A stretch of 64,000 nucleotides of DNA from Sarcomyxa edulis (GCA_009761415.1 QUOL01000013.1:486501-550500), one strand, 5' to 3'; counted from the stretch's first letter, positions 45,919 to 62,330 are shown. Notes: generated by a model from the letters alone, not told the origin. Numbers and translations are program-made.

Positions 45919-47259
45919 CTAAGTGCGTAGTGATAGCGAAGGAAGATCTGACTTTATTTGACCGCCAGCATCGTAGCAGGACCTCTGCGATGCATCGATT
46001 CCGTGATTGAACGTTATTGGCCCATTCAAGCTCTCCACGCTATCGATGCTGCGGCCAAGGCCGACGCGGATGATGATCAGAGTAGGAACTATACCCTGCA
46101 ACACAATGAACGATCAGGGGCGTAAGCACTTGTTTGTAAGAGGTCCATTTGAGGGCTTACAACGATCTGTGCAAGCGCCCCGAGCATTATTTCCTGGAAA
46201 AACGAAATGGTCAGTGAGGCGTTCCCAGGGGATGTCAAGGATACTCACAGATGCAGGGGTGCAGAGAGAGACGATCCAACATAACATCAGTGATACACAG
46301 TAGATCGCTCCAGACTCCAATCTAAAATTCGGTTCATTGGTCAAACAACGAAGGCATGTTACAAATTATGAGCAGAATTGACCGACATAGTGGCAACAGC
46401 AGTGTTGTATGTCCTGATTATTCTTTTGCTTAGGATTTGTCGAGCTTGATAGCTAATCCAGCAAATTCGTCCAGCTAATACGAGGTGATATGTTCATAAC
46501 GGGCATGCAAAGAGCAAGGGAGTCACCTGTCAAACCGGATACAACCAAAGTGCGAATGAGAGAGGCTAGAAGAATTGTAGGCGTGTCCGATATGTAACTC
46601 AGGACTAGATTTGAGGGGAATTAGAGAGAAGATGGACCCTCGAACCAGACAAAGAAGACTGACCTGCGCTCAAGAGGACCAAAAGAGTTGGCAATACAAT
46701 GATACGCTTGAGCTTTCCCCAGACAATGTAGCATCGGAATATCACCAGCATATCGGCCGCTACGCTGTAGGAGCGGTTGAGTAATGACAAAATTAGATCG
46801 GTGAAATTGCTAACTTATTTATGAGAGAGATGATAAACGTAGCCCTATCCAGGCCGGGCAAATTGTGCTCTGCATGTATAATATGCAACGTGACGTGGGC
46901 ACTAGACAGTGAAAACATGGTGGCGGTCGTGATCAAAAAGACCACACGCTTGCGGCGGTATAGAATATGGATGCATATGCAGAAAAGCGCAATATATGCT
47001 CCTGCGGACCGTTAACATTTCGCCTAAAGATACCAAGGATCCTGGCAGGTATACAAAGCTCACCGTAGAACAGCGTCTCAATCTGCAATGAACACAAACA
47101 AGTTCAGCATTTTCGCTTCTACCGTAAAGCGTAACGCACCCATAATGCGGTGAGAGCAAATCTCGGTGACGGAGGCTGGATTGCTGGCAACTATCCAAGG
47201 ATGGGTACATTAGGACAGGAAAAAACAATAAAACCACTGACATGGATTTCAGGTGCCAT
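45919..47259 (-). CDS. Seven-helix membrane protein, tandem copy 3
   Basis: Same architecture as copy 2. It starts at 47259 (MAPEIH) with the next exon reading LPAIQPPSPRFALTALW. A micro-exon codes for IETLFYG. Helices follow (YIALFCICIHILYRRKRVVF, TATMFSLSSAHVTLHII), then ISLINK, a cytosolic RCYIVWGKLKRIIVLPTLLV segment, RTLVVSGLT, the AGRICWISYQARQIL stretch absent from copy 2, LESGAIYCVSLMLCWIV and GIVPTLIIIRVGLGRSIDSVE. The tail then runs about 40 residues further than in copy 2. The gene is intron-rich, without any stop in the frames used. Confidence 0.78.
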
Positions 47260-48172
47260 GGAAGACGAACGCGACCTGAAGAAGCGGAGGTCAGCTACAT
47301 AAGTAGTCAAAATGTCGTCGCTCACACACCGATGTCAGTCTATAAAATCCCAATGGGTACCTGCTGTCGTTTCATGTTTTTCGGTATCTGAAGGTTCGGA
47401 GAGTTGTTTATCCATGGTAAAGCGGGACCTAGATAACTTTGTGACCATCAAAGCGACCCAAAGACATCCGATTTGCGGGCTTGTATACATAGGACACTGA
47501 TCATCCCTAGGACGTAAATTTGGGAATAGGCTACACTGCTAAGACAAGAGACAGTCAACATGGTGCGTTTCAGTGCATTCGATAGCGTACCTATTCTGAT
47601 ATTAGAAGACCATGCATAGTACTAGCGTCAAAATCACTGGCGGACTTCGAGTATCCGTGAGATTCTCAGTAAAACTTTGAGCGCCCTAGTGCACCTGAGC
47701 CGCATGCAGAGTTTTTTGTGAAAAGCCTATACAGCAAAGGAGCAAGATGTGGAGAAGAAGCATGATCAAGCACCAAACCTGAGTTTGCTGTGCTTTTGCG
47801 GGCTGTGGATCAAAAAGGCATAACGGGGAAGCACAGCCCGAAGTTGTCAAAAACCATCCGCTGGTAAACAAGGTTACTTCGTTCAATCAGACACCTCAAA
47901 GCGATGTTATTGAATGGTCCATGCTTAGACAGGCCACGTGTAAATGAATCATGGTCCTTCTTAGTCGGATATCTGATGGCAAAAAGGTTTGGGACTTCGC
48001 ACTACGATGATGATGGATCACAAAAGAGAGACGAGATGATCAGAAGGAAAGCCGAAGACAGTATCAGGTTTCAAACGCTCACCAGAATAATAGTCATCCT
48101 TGATTATGTGAAGCCGTGACGGGAATAGAGATATAACACGTCTGCGAAGAAGGATATAGCAGTAACGATTTC
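47260..48172. other. Spacer between tandem copies 3 and 4
   Basis: About 900 bp. Short frames near 47300-47500 and 47690-47890 have no protein-like character. No gene recognised; promoter of copy 3 lies at the left end. Confidence 0.45.
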
Positions 48173-49535
48173 CTAAGCGCGGAGCGAGGGTGAACGAGGG
48201 TTTGACGATCTCTGCGACGCATGTACTTCGTGATTGAAGGCTATTGGCCCAGTCAAGCTTTCGACGTTATCGATACTCCGGCCAAGACCTACACGAACAA
48301 TGATCAAGGTCGGAACAATGCCCTGTGGTGTATGGAGCGTGCACTCAATCACAGCGAGAAAAAGGGAAGATCGAAAGTCTCACAACAATTTGGGCAAGCG
48401 CGCCGAGTGCTACTTCCTGCGATTGCGAAACAGATGACCGATCAGCTCGGGGCGTGGAACGACGAATAATTGGTATCTGGGTTACTCACGGAAGCTGGAC
48501 TATATAGAGAGACTATCAGGCATATCAAGAGCGATTTACAGTAAAGCGCTCCTGACTCCAAACTAAATCCAGTCAGACAAAGAGGAGTGAGATGTTGAGC
48601 GGACTTGACCGACATAATAATGATAGCACTGTCGTAAGTTTTGGTTATTTCTTTACTTAGGATTCCTCGCGCTTGACGGCCAATCCACCATATTCTTCCG
48701 GCTGTCAAGGAGTAGTTAGTAGATCGCATATACAGGATACAGAACTTTATGGAACTTGCCCGTTAAACCTGAGACTATGAAATTCGTAATAAGGGATGTT
48801 ATAAGGACGGTCGGCGTTTCCGAAATGTAACTGAGAACTAAGATGCGCAGGTGAGAAGACGTTACCGGTCTTACAGGCTGGAAACAAACCTGCGGTCGTC
48901 AATACCAAAAGGGTTGGTACGATAATGATGCGTTTGAGCTTTCCCCAGACGATGTAGCATCGGAAAACCTATTACAAGTCAGTGTCTAAGCAACAGGTAG
49001 ATATTTGCTGATTACACTCACAACCAACTCACAACTAACTCATCAGCTGCTACGCTGCACAAGATGTGAAAAGTCAATACGCGGTGAAGTGAAGATTGTA
49101 ATGAACTACTGACTTGTTTATGAGATATATAATGGTCACAGCTCTTTCAAGACCAGGCGACATATGCTTCACGTATATAAGACGAAGTATAACATGCGCT
49201 GTAGATAAGGCAAACATGATAATCGCCCCAAACAAAAAGATAACGCGCTTGCGGTGATATAGAATGTGGATGCATATGCAGAAAAGCGTAACATAGACTC
49301 CTGCAGATGGTGTCAGATTGCGATATAAGATTAACGCGGTAGGCTCACCATAAAATAACGTCTCAACCCTGCATGATCGGTCTGAGCATCCCAGACATAA
49401 GCACTCAACTTACTACGCACCCACAACACAACGAAAGTGAATTTTTGGGATGGAGGCCATATATCAGGCAACTATGAGACGTGTATGAAAACGCTGTGGC
49501 GACGAAGTACAGAGGCGACTTACTTGGAGAGCCAT
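48173..49535 (-). CDS. Seven-helix membrane protein, tandem copy 4
   Basis: Starts at 49535 (MALQ), next exon LPDIWPPSQKFTFVVLW, micro-exon VETLFYG, then VYVTLFCICIHILYHRKR, IIMFALSTAHVILRLI, IYLINK, RCYIVWGKLKRIIIVPTLL, FIVSGLT, GRIWWIGRQARGILSKEIT, LESGALYCKSLLICLIV and GIVPTLIIVRVGLGRSIDNVE, ending at 48173. The intron before GRIWWIGRQ seems to start with GCAAGT, a GC-AG intron; copy 3 uses a normal GT there. This is the closest relative of copy 3 by its C-terminal tail (SLTGPIAFNH versus SLNGPITFNH). Confidence 0.78.
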
Positions 49536-50249
49536 ACTGGAGAATAGTCGGTTCGTTCGTTCGTGTACGATGAGAGCTCTGCTCTCGTGTCCCTTTAGAA
49601 CTTCGGATTGATATCATGATCGTGGCCCAGTTAGCTGATCGCTTCTCAAAACGATACTCATAGAGATGTTATCTCAGGAGATACCGATCCAAATCAATCA
49701 ATTGACATCCACAGAAGAAGACATGCTGGCTGTATCGATCAGATATAGCTGAAAAGCTCGAACGTGGCTCACACATATCAAGTTACCCCCACTTCATATC
49801 GGACAGTGCTACTCGAAGGCCGATTGCAAGTCTATACGGCAGTTTAGCGCACATACTCCAGCCAGTATACGTAGCTCGGTCGACCAAGATCTAAACCTAC
49901 GTACGATCAGCCTCCTCCTGATGCCACACCTTCTTAGAAAGACCAATCGCACCTCGAATGTACCACGAGCTGGAGTCTATTAGCGTGTCTTCCCGAGCCT
50001 GCTGCGTGAGCAAATATCGCAATTGGCTGTATTTCGGGAAAATATAGGCCTATGCATAGCCCGACCAACGGCGATATCTGTGCAGATCAAAGTGGAAACC
50101 CGAGAGCAGTAAAGAGAGAGCGTCTAACATGCGGACGAGGAGGCTGTCGGCCGTGAGCAAGGATAAATGTTTCACGCCACCGCATTTGAGTCATTCATAA
50201 AATAGTGAAAGTGTGCCAAGCTTGAACCTCCCCCTTACGTTCTGTCAAA
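49536..50249. other. Divergent promoter region of copy 4 and ARG5,6
   Basis: No exon seen. A CT-rich tract (50226-50247) precedes the ARG5,6 start. Confidence 0.5.
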
Positions 50250-53265
<3,016 letters not shown>

Positions 53266-54143
53266 GGTGATTGCCGGTTTTACACCAACTTTAAAGCTAT
53301 AAGAACGGACAAGGAGGACTATCAGTCAGGAGATGATCTAAAAAATGTGAATATTGTTTTATCATTGCTTGAAAGAGTGAAGACGTTTTGCACTGAACAT
53401 GCTAGGTCTGCGTCCTGGCTCAGACTGTGTTGTAAAGTCTGAATTGAGGTTAGTGCACCTTGAGTGCACCACCAAGGGATCGTCCAGGGGAAAAAATAAA
53501 CAGGAATGCGATAAGACCAAGATAATAAGACCGTAAGTGATAGTCTCAAGAGTTGAGGCACGTTTAGTCTCGTTCCCATCCGTTATTACTTACAGTGTAG
53601 GATTCCTCGCTGCGGCCAAGCTGCGGCTGGTTGGCGGCTGGTACCAAGCTCAGTACTGTAAACCGACCCAGCGCCAGCGGAGTTTAGCGCTTTAGCTAAA
53701 GTCGGAGTCCAAAAACATGAGAAAACCGCGCGTGGTGGTTTTTGACTCCGCTCAGCCACACCTGAAATATCTGCCAGAACCGAGGTTAGATAAAAATGCT
53801 GAATCTATCATCATCATCACCCAACACTCATTCGACATGGAACCTACGTATTCTCACGAGAACAGTACATGTCGATAATGGTCACGAAAATCTTCGGAAG
53901 CGCTTAATGATCGGCGTCTATAATAAGTACGCGTGCGACTCCAAAATTGACTTCAAGTTGGTTGATCGTTAAACGTTGAACTGCCGGGACACACTTTTAC
54001 GCGACGTATCCTTCAATTCGATTCGCGTAACACCTGCTTCTCTCTACCAAATCTTTATATCTATAGGTGATTTGAAGGTTTGTGACTTTTTGTGGTGATC
54101 TTACTCGACTGACAGTCAGTCCAGCTTTAACGCCTTGTGACAT
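53266..54143. other. Intergenic stretch, no gene seen
   Basis: A short GC-rich patch with repeated GCGGC/GCTGG units lies near 53605-53645 and an inverted AGCGCTTTAGCTAAAG-type motif near 53690. No exon found. Confidence 0.45.
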
Positions 54144-57100
54144 ATGATACATCTTCATACCATCACTTCCGCTGCTGATTGGCCTGCTGCAGTCATCCCC
54201 ATCGCCAGCCATTTGTCCGAACGCCTGCCACGATGGGCAACCCATGGACCCCACCCTCCTACTGCTCCTTTTGCGACTTACTTAATACCTCAGCTGAAGG
54301 TGCTAGCTACCGAGACATACTCAGAAAATGCTTCCGAACTACCATCACCTGCTCTTTTGGGAGAACTGTTCGACCTTGTCATGTCGAGCTGTGCAGACCT
54401 TAGGACGCTCTCGAGTAGGCCACTCTATCAACCCAAGCTCACACGGACAATCACATTCGGTCTCATAGCATCGCTATTCAGGAGCTTTGCAAAGGAGTTG
54501 ATTCCTCGGTACGTTTCCTCATTGTTGCGTCAAATTTCGTTCTCATTTCTGTGACAGCAAGTCTGCAAGATTTATCCGTGGTGGGACGATGGAATTCTCC
54601 CTCGTCCAAACTCTGACCAATGAGGACCTCGCCGCATCTGAAGCGAAAATCTGGGCCTTTCTTCACCCGGAACAAGGGCCTACCTTTCTCGATTCTGATA
54701 TCGAAAAAGAGAAGGCTATCGACAACAGAGAAGCCTCCGCATATTCTTACGGCGAGCACCTCAGCCATGAGGCGAAACAGGAGGAAATCTTACACCATCG
54801 AGGTTCTTCGTGGTTTGACGAGCCAGATATTCTAGAGGAGACCGAACGCTCTGAGATTTCTTCGCAGCCGTCTTTGGCCTCCTTGGAGGTACCTGAAAGT
54901 GCCCGCGTTCTCGTACCATTGTTACGTGATTATGTGGATATACCAGTCGTATGCGTCACCGAAGCAAAGGTCATGCCATCAGTTATGTCGAAGCTTCTGT
55001 ATCAGAGAAATATATGGGGTCTCAATGAACCCGTGCTTGGGTTCATCATTTCGGATGATGGGTTGGTTGTTCGACTTGTTATCGGCTGGACGGAGATACA
55101 CGAAGGAAAGGTATGATTTTTCCTTTTGCTCGCGGACAATCTTGCTGATGGAACTTCAGAACAGTACTCATATGGCCAGTTCTTCTGTGAATTCCGTAGA
55201 AGAGGGCCTAGGTGCATATAATCTATCCAACCCTCTCGCGTGCATGTCCTTCGCACGATTTATTCTGGGGCTCGAAGTGACCATACACGCACTTTCCGAC
55301 ACTCTTTTCCATCAAGCTCGTGATTACATTTCGACGTCCTGGAATTGGTCACCCGATACATCGCGGAGTAGGCTCCGCGGAACCCGCTTCATCGAACAAT
55401 GGCGCTTGCAAGTGGCAGACAACCTGCAACTGAGGTTTATTTTTCCCCCGTTCATCTGATCGAAACATATTTAAATACTCGTTTAACTTAGTGTCGACTG
55501 CCCTCCCAATTCTGTCTCCGACCCACACAAGAACGCTATGACTGATCGTCCCCCCAGGATATCCAAATTGTCCGCGTATGTTGAGATTGGTTCTCTGTAG
55601 CTGATAGCTATGCTCACCTCTAAGTATCTAGGCGGGATGCACCCCCTACCACGCGAAGCTCATCGCGCAGGACGGCACCTGATGCGACGGCTTCCTCTCT
55701 GTACGTGATGCATTTTGACCCTCATAACATATAGCATGCACTTAGATATTGCTTCCAGGTCGGATTCATCGTGAGTATTTGATCTTTATTGATCTGAGTT
55801 ATGTGATAAACCATTGTCTATATAGGCCCATGACTCTCGCTGTGTAGGTGGCATTTCATTTCTTGATTTGATCTCAACTAATTATGCATTGCCTTGAAGG
55901 CCTCAGCACCCCCAGCCTTCAAAGTCAGAGCCTTCCGATGACTCTCAGTCTCAGACGAGCTCTGCTTCCAGGCTGCCTAATTCTCGGTATAATCCGATTA
56001 CCTCTCCAGTATGTGCGGTCGCTGACATTACAGAATGGTAGTCGATGCGGTATCAGCGACATAACAGACTCACCGGGGGGGTCCATCATAGAGTGTCTCA
56101 TCGACCGTGACGTTTATATCGTGCCCTACATTATCGCGGATCAATCGACCGTGGCTGGGGCAGTGGAAGCTTATTTCCGTCAGATTCAAGATATGGTGTC
56201 AACTTATGATAGAGATACATCATTCCATTGGGCGGAACCTTGGAAACAGGAGGTTTAAACTTCATAACCATTCCTATCCTTGTCTCATATTTATTTCAAT
56301 CTTTTTCTTTAGGCAGATTTCCCAGATTTCGGCTCTCGTTTCACGAAATATTGGACTGAGCTCCTTGACTACGCTAAGAGTATTCCTTTGAAGGCCTTCC
56401 TGAGGAAGGAAGAAGCCAAGGCTCTCAGCGATCGCTTACCCACCATCCTCGAATCCTGCGAACTCGCCAGGATCCGAGATCGGCTTAGTCTTATGATGGG
56501 TGCAAACGAAGCCGAGCGCCGACAAGCTTGGGATCAGTTTTTCACGAGGACTTTCCTCTCTGTGGACATAACCACTATTGATATCTTGTGAGTCCAGCGA
56601 TATCTACGGTTCAGCTATGACTTATGTTTCTTGAAGATTCGAACGGAGGATGAATCTTTTGGTCAATCCGTACTATAAACGAATCATCGAAAATGTCCTC
56701 CTCACGGTGACCGATCTACAGAGGCATTACGATCGTCTTAGGATCGTCCAGTTGATCTATTCCAGCGCCGAACAAAGTCTTCTGACAAGACCTGGCTCAC
56801 TACAGCAGCAGGCTCAGCTCGAGACTGCCACAGATTACATTCGTTACCTCATGGCCCGTGTGGCGAAGCTCCTGTCTGAACCACCGGACTTGGCAGCTTC
56901 TAGCTTTCGAGAGATAATTCGTCAAAGGTGTGCTGTGGAGTCACTTGTGGGGATTTGCGACACATTACTCGTAGTTCATTGCAAGGGCGCTGGGCGTCAA
57001 ATGCACGAGACGCTCTTTAACACATTATGTCAATCGGCGGGACCGAACGCTAACAGAGCGAAGATATTCGAGCAGTCAGTTGCAATGTTGGAGGAATTCC

Positions 57101-58065
57101 AGCTGTTTCTCTCTCCCGCGCCTGACTCCCCTCCCGAGCCGCCCCCAGTCCTTGCATTGAGAAACACCCAAAACTCACCCCCCTCACCTGATCTGATCCC
57201 TCCCAAGCAGAAAGCCAATGAGAACCTGAAAGCGCCCTCTGCTCATCCTCTCGGTATCTGGCCAAAAGTGAAACTCAATAACGGTTTCAAAGGTCGAGTC
57301 AGGGCGGCCTTGAATCCGTTCGCCTCTGATCATTCTACCGCCGATGGCATACCTAGACTCGCTTACAGTGCGTCTCCCCCCCGGCAGACCTCTTCAAAGA
57401 AGCCGACTCCTGGTAGCACCGATTCTTTCGACTCTTTTCTGGCTCAGTATTACATGTCACCCAAGGCTCTTCACTTTGGTCCTGATTTCATCCTTCCCCT
57501 ATTCCTCGTGGAGCATAAGAGATTTGGCGACATCTATGTTCATAAAGCCAGCAATCAAGCTCGACTTTACGCTGCGTCAGCACTGGAATTCCTCCGGCGT
57601 ATTGGGGCTCCCAAGCAACCAGTATATATTTTTGTTACCAACGGCAACCAAGGAGCATTATCCATGGCCATGTACGGCGGACCGGGAAAAGACTCAAAAT
57701 CGGTGAATTCTCAAGACTGTTGCGCTTTTAGCCAGACTGATCAGTATGAGCAGGGATTGACCCTCCTTATGGAGTGGAACGTACGCGTATATGATATCGG
57801 AAGACCAGGCGACGCATACGAGCTGTCTTGTTTCCTGCAAAGACTTGCGCACCGTGCCAAGGAGTTGCAAACCAAATTCCAGCAGCGTCTGCCTGCTTTT
57901 CTCAAGGAAATCAAGGCTGATCCAACTATCCTCAAATGGTCTATGATCTCTTATCTTCCGGAGCAGGAGAGGAAAAAGTATAGGAATAAGATTATCGAGG
58001 AGATGCAGCCTCCTGTGGAACAGCCCAAGGATAATGTTCAGGATTCCGAGTCTTCGGCGTCCTAG
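54144..58065 (+). CDS. Large unnamed protein with a possible PD-(D/E)XK nuclease-like domain
   Basis: A multi-exon plus-strand gene of roughly 1100 residues. The first exon is 54144 to about 54508; large exons lie at about 54552-55110 and 56650-58065. The N-terminal half is helical with acidic patches, the middle (about 55500-56000) Ser/Pro-rich and split into small exons, one of whose junctions (near 56000-56040) I could not phase. The second half contains LHFGPDFILPLFLVEHKRFGD, NQARLYAASALEFLRR and QPVYIFVTNG, which suggests a PD-(D/E)XK fold: an upstream Asp, then E-x-K in VEHKR and the Gln of NQARLY. The C-terminus is charged. No close family is recognised. Whether it cuts DNA or only kept the fold is unknown. 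Confidence 0.75.
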
Positions 58066-58394
58066 ATTAGGTTGTATAATTAAATAGTCCCTACTTCACG
58101 CATTGACGAGATCAATATTTTGGAATGAGCAACTACGTTGTGCATTGACTGGTCCTTGTCCGATCCTTCGATGTTTGACTTCATCAACATCAAAAGATCA
58201 AATGAACTGTAGATTTCCAGTCTTCTACTCGCAATTCAAGGCTACGATCAGACCTTAGAAAGAAAGCCAGAAAAACATGTTGAGATATGAGAGATCTCCT
58301 CAGATATGAAGATAAATGGGACACGGTAGAAATACAATTATGAGTATACGAATTGGGTTACATACACGATCATGTTGCGTACGAATAGTCTAAT
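58066..58394. other. Convergent 3' spacer
   Basis: Between the ends of the large protein and DUF6533 genes. No exon seen. Confidence 0.5.
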
Positions 58395-60231
58395 CTATGG
58401 TGGGGTATATGGACGAGGGTGACGATGAGAGGCTGCGGAATCCGCAGAGCTCCGATGCTGAGGAAGGGGATGCATCTCGATGTCTGGGTCAGACGTTGGA
58501 GGCGGCGAGATTCGAGATAGAGCTGGGGCCACGGAAGTGAAAAGCATCGTCGTGGTAGTAGAAGAGTCGGAGAAGATTCCGGCGCGGTTATTTTCGTGGA
58601 GGTTGAGGATGAGTCGGGACATTAATGTGACGGATATGCTTTGATATGTTTTTGTCAGCAGTTTCGGAGAGAGAAAGGACGAAGAGGGAAAACGGACGAG
58701 CTGGCAAAGGTAGATAAACCTCCTTTCAAAGGTGGCTTGAGGATAAGGACGGCAGTGAGAGGGACGTGAGAGACGAGGTCAAGGGTGTTCAACATACTGA
58801 GGCGACCTGTATAATAACGTTGAACATCATGACTCGAGAGTAATGAAGAAGTGAGAGATTTGCATACATAAAACGTGAGAATGTTCGATAAGTTGGCGAG
58901 AGCCATCACTCTACATTTCGAGCGGGATGTTAATAGATATTTGCGCACTGCGAAAGTCAATGTTTCTTACGCGTAGTATATCGCACCTGTATCAGAAACG
59001 CTATCAGATCACTCGTTTATCAGTTGCATTAGATCGAGCTAACAATACGCACCGTCTCGAAATATGAGCACAGCAATGTGCATAGAATTTGCCGAGAGAG
59101 ACAAGCTACGTCTTTCACGAGGGATAGTTTTGTGCGTCCGGACGAGTGTAAGTGTAAATATGAAAGTATCGTATACGAATAAGCATTCCCAGGTAGTAGC
59201 GAGATCTAGTGGTGAGGCAATCAGAAGATTAACAAGTGGAGGGAAGGGAAGGACACTCGCGAATTCCACTGCGTCAGCGACGAATAAGGGTAGGTAAGAT
59301 GAACAGCTCATGACAAGGAAAGAACGACATACGTTGCGTTGCTGATGTTGATCTGACAACCAGGGAATCTATTCTCGGGAGGATCGTCTTGATCCGTCAA
59401 GGACCACTACCCAGCCATGGAGCATTAATAGCCATGTCATCATGCTATGCATGATAACTTCGACTTACTATAGCCACCCCGAGCAAGGCCGCGGCAGCAC
59501 AGATCATCAATGCGAGGATTCGACGACTCCGAGCCCAAAACGCGTACGTTCGAAGAGTCAAGAGGACTATGTAGCGTTTCGCATCAATAGACTAGCCATT
59601 TGGATCAAGTGAATGGATCACTTACTGCTTACAAATGCTTGGTTTATAACTAATAATGCTTGTCGAAAATTGTTATACTGGTCACAGCTATGCAGGCCAA
59701 TCAGTCTCGGGGTTCACAGTTATGTATAGCAAAGGGTAAACGCACCCCTGTTATATCGATCGAACAGAGGGAACAATCATCAGTGATATCGATGACAGGT
59801 ACTCCCGAGGTTCACTAACGTACCTCAGGCGTCAACGGGCTCAGACTCATAGCAAACACCGCGATGTTTCCAAAAAGAGCCACATATCGGTTGAGGAAGA
59901 ACCACCATGAGCTAGCTGCTTTTGGGCGATGCCAGATGTGTGTAATTTCGTCCCCTAATGTGACAAAGAGGTGGTCGTAGAATAGGATCGCTATAGATGT
60001 AAGTGGGGATCAATCAGTATTGCCGAGACACAGGCGTTAACGCGACAGACAACGCTAACTGTCATATAACATTCTAGAATACGATACTCACAGACACCCA
60101 TAGCGTCTAAGTAGTTCTGAATGAGACTATCGGGGTGTTAGCGGGGATCAGAATGAAGTGCAATGAATGGGAAGAGAGACTTACAGGGAGTACGCTGCAA
60201 AGGCGGCATCTGGCTCGACATCGCTGGTCAT
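58395..60231 (-). CDS. DUF6533 multi-pass membrane protein
   Basis: Minus-strand, intron-rich. The N-terminus starts at 60231 (MTSDVEPDAAF) and leads into the DUF6533 hallmark: ILFYDHLFVTLGDEITHIW, WWFFLNRYVALFGNIAVF. Further exons encode hydrophobic helices such as VLLTLRTYAFWARSRRILAL and a late MALANLSNILTFYV segment, followed by a Ser/Pro/His-rich cytosolic tail ending at 58395 (HPRPYTPP). The family is greatly expanded in agaricomycetes and unlinked to any known activity. It resembles the tandem seven-helix genes in plan but not in sequence. Internal exon borders were only partly traced. Confidence 0.78.
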
Positions 60232-62330
60232 TGTCGACACTACTTGGAGGCTCAGGACCTATAGCGTCAAAGCTGGAGGTCATGATTATAATATGGCAAG
60301 ATGAAAAATTCAAGGCACGGTGATAATGATGGGGTTGATCCATGGTGAAGCCGGCGGTCACGGTACTGACACCGAGAAGTAGCACTCAATCATCTGTCAA
60401 TGTTGTTTAGTCTGATGAGAATGAGTTACTGTAGCTCGGTGTTTGATGCCGCCGAAGCGAAGCTGTAGTAGGCAGTAACTGCTTGGAAACATGGAACTTA
60501 TATACGAACAGGTGTAGAGACCACACCCAGGAAGCTTAGACGAAAGCGCTGTCGAATATTGCAGTAAAGGGCTCTTGTTCCGGCGAAAAGATAATTTGAT
60601 GGTCCCTGAGATTCCCGAGTGAGAACAAGACCGGAGTCTGGATGTACGATTCGGAACTGGCTATTCGTCGATGCTTGCCTCTCTAAAGCCCTTCATCGAG
60701 TGAATAGTTCGAGAGTCGAGGCACTACAGCAAGTAATAGTTGAACCCCAGGAGAAGACAATCCAAGCAGCTTGAAGCTTTGAGCTTTGGACAATGAGCAG
60801 TGTGTTCCCTCGGTGATCGGGCGCAACCACTGGCAGTTAACGTTGTACATCATGAGAGACGACGCCCGTTCAGGCATTCCATAAGATCGACACTCGGCGG
60901 AGCGCTGGCATGCCCATCTCACGCTGCCACAGAGAGTGAGAGAAAATCATTCCAGCCAAGACCAAGAACTTGAAGAAGAGCGTCAGACACGGACCTATAT
61001 GTAAGACTGCAGACTCGGACACGGGACCTCGAAAACATGGCATTTGCATAAGAAGATGCTCCGCTGTTGGAATCCATGGGTTACCTGGGACCTTTTCGAG
61101 ACTTTGTGATAGCAAAAGAAACGCATGTTACATCGTGAAAACGGCCGAAAGCTGATATGAGATGGCGGAGTTTATAAGTAGGCGGCAAGTCTTGCGGAGT
61201 ATTGTAACGACTTGTAATCGCTTGTAATCGATGCACAATTCTTGTGGCTGCTTGTAATCTCCTCCAAGAAATATAACAACTTATAAGGTGGGCAAAACAT
61301 TTTTAGTGTTTCATAAATGCATTGTAATCCTCCAGAAATCTTGCATGTCGGTACATGTGCACCGCTGCGCTCGACGCAAGTCAGTTCCGGTCGTCCGGCA
61401 TCATCCGGAAATACGTCGGGGCTTGAAAACAATCCTCAAAGTCGTGCGCTGGCGTTCAAGTCTCAGTGCAACGTCTTTCCCCCTCCCCGTCTCACTTGAC
61501 TTGCCCACTATACGACTCCTTCCGAGTCTGCGCTCGTCTTCCTTGTGTGTTATCCGAGCCTTGTCGGCTTGTAGATGGTCCAGCGTGTTGCTGACGAGTT
61601 CCTGAGAACTTGACCCGTTGTACGGCGTCTATCGATGTATATCTTGTGTCGATCCTCCATGTGTCGGGGACTACCTTTTGTGTCTTTCCTTGACATTGTT
61701 TCCTCCATCCATGTCTGCATGTTGTGTATATCTAGACTTCCCATTCCCCCCAGTCCCTTCCCTTTTTGTCGCCGCCGCCTATGTATCCGAATCCTTACGT
61801 CGCGAAGACCTCATGTGCAGAGGCCACAATATAGTCGTTTCCCAATAGTATCCATTGCATCTTCTCTGTTTGAATAAGTCTCTCCCCTCTCCTTCTATCT
61901 GAGCCCAGAGCAATACGAGGCCCAGAAATGTGCTCATGGTACGAGCTTGTAAGCCCCGTAATGGACCAGCAGAACCTCACAAGACTTACAGAATCTCACA
62001 AGTCTGATAGGGTTGGCAGTTATCTATATACTCTTTGTTCCCTTATATGAGGTTTATAATCTCTCCCGTAAGCCTTGTAGATCTTGCAGACTTTACAGGG
62101 TATATAATCGATTGTAAGGGCTTATCAGAATTTGGCCTTTTTCATGATGTAGAAAAATGGACTCGGAGACTGAGCATCTGATCCGACTCGTGCCATGGTC
62201 CATGGACTCGGCGACCCAGAAATGCAGTGCACATGTGCTTGCCTGGGTGGGTGCTGCCAAACAGCCAGCCACTTTCGAAAACTCCACCAAGGAACCACAC
62301 GCGCTCTCAAGAACATCATCGCTTTCACAA
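60232..62330. other. Long gene-poor stretch with TTGTAA-rich motif clusters
   Basis: No gene was found over 2.1 kb. Direct copies of CTTGTAATC occur at 61210-61260 and again as variants near 61319. Complementary TTACAG/CTTACA-type words cluster at 61985-62120. The pattern could be a degraded repeat or element, but no terminal repeats or coding parts were recognised. The right end holds the ribosomal protein promoter. Confidence 0.4.
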
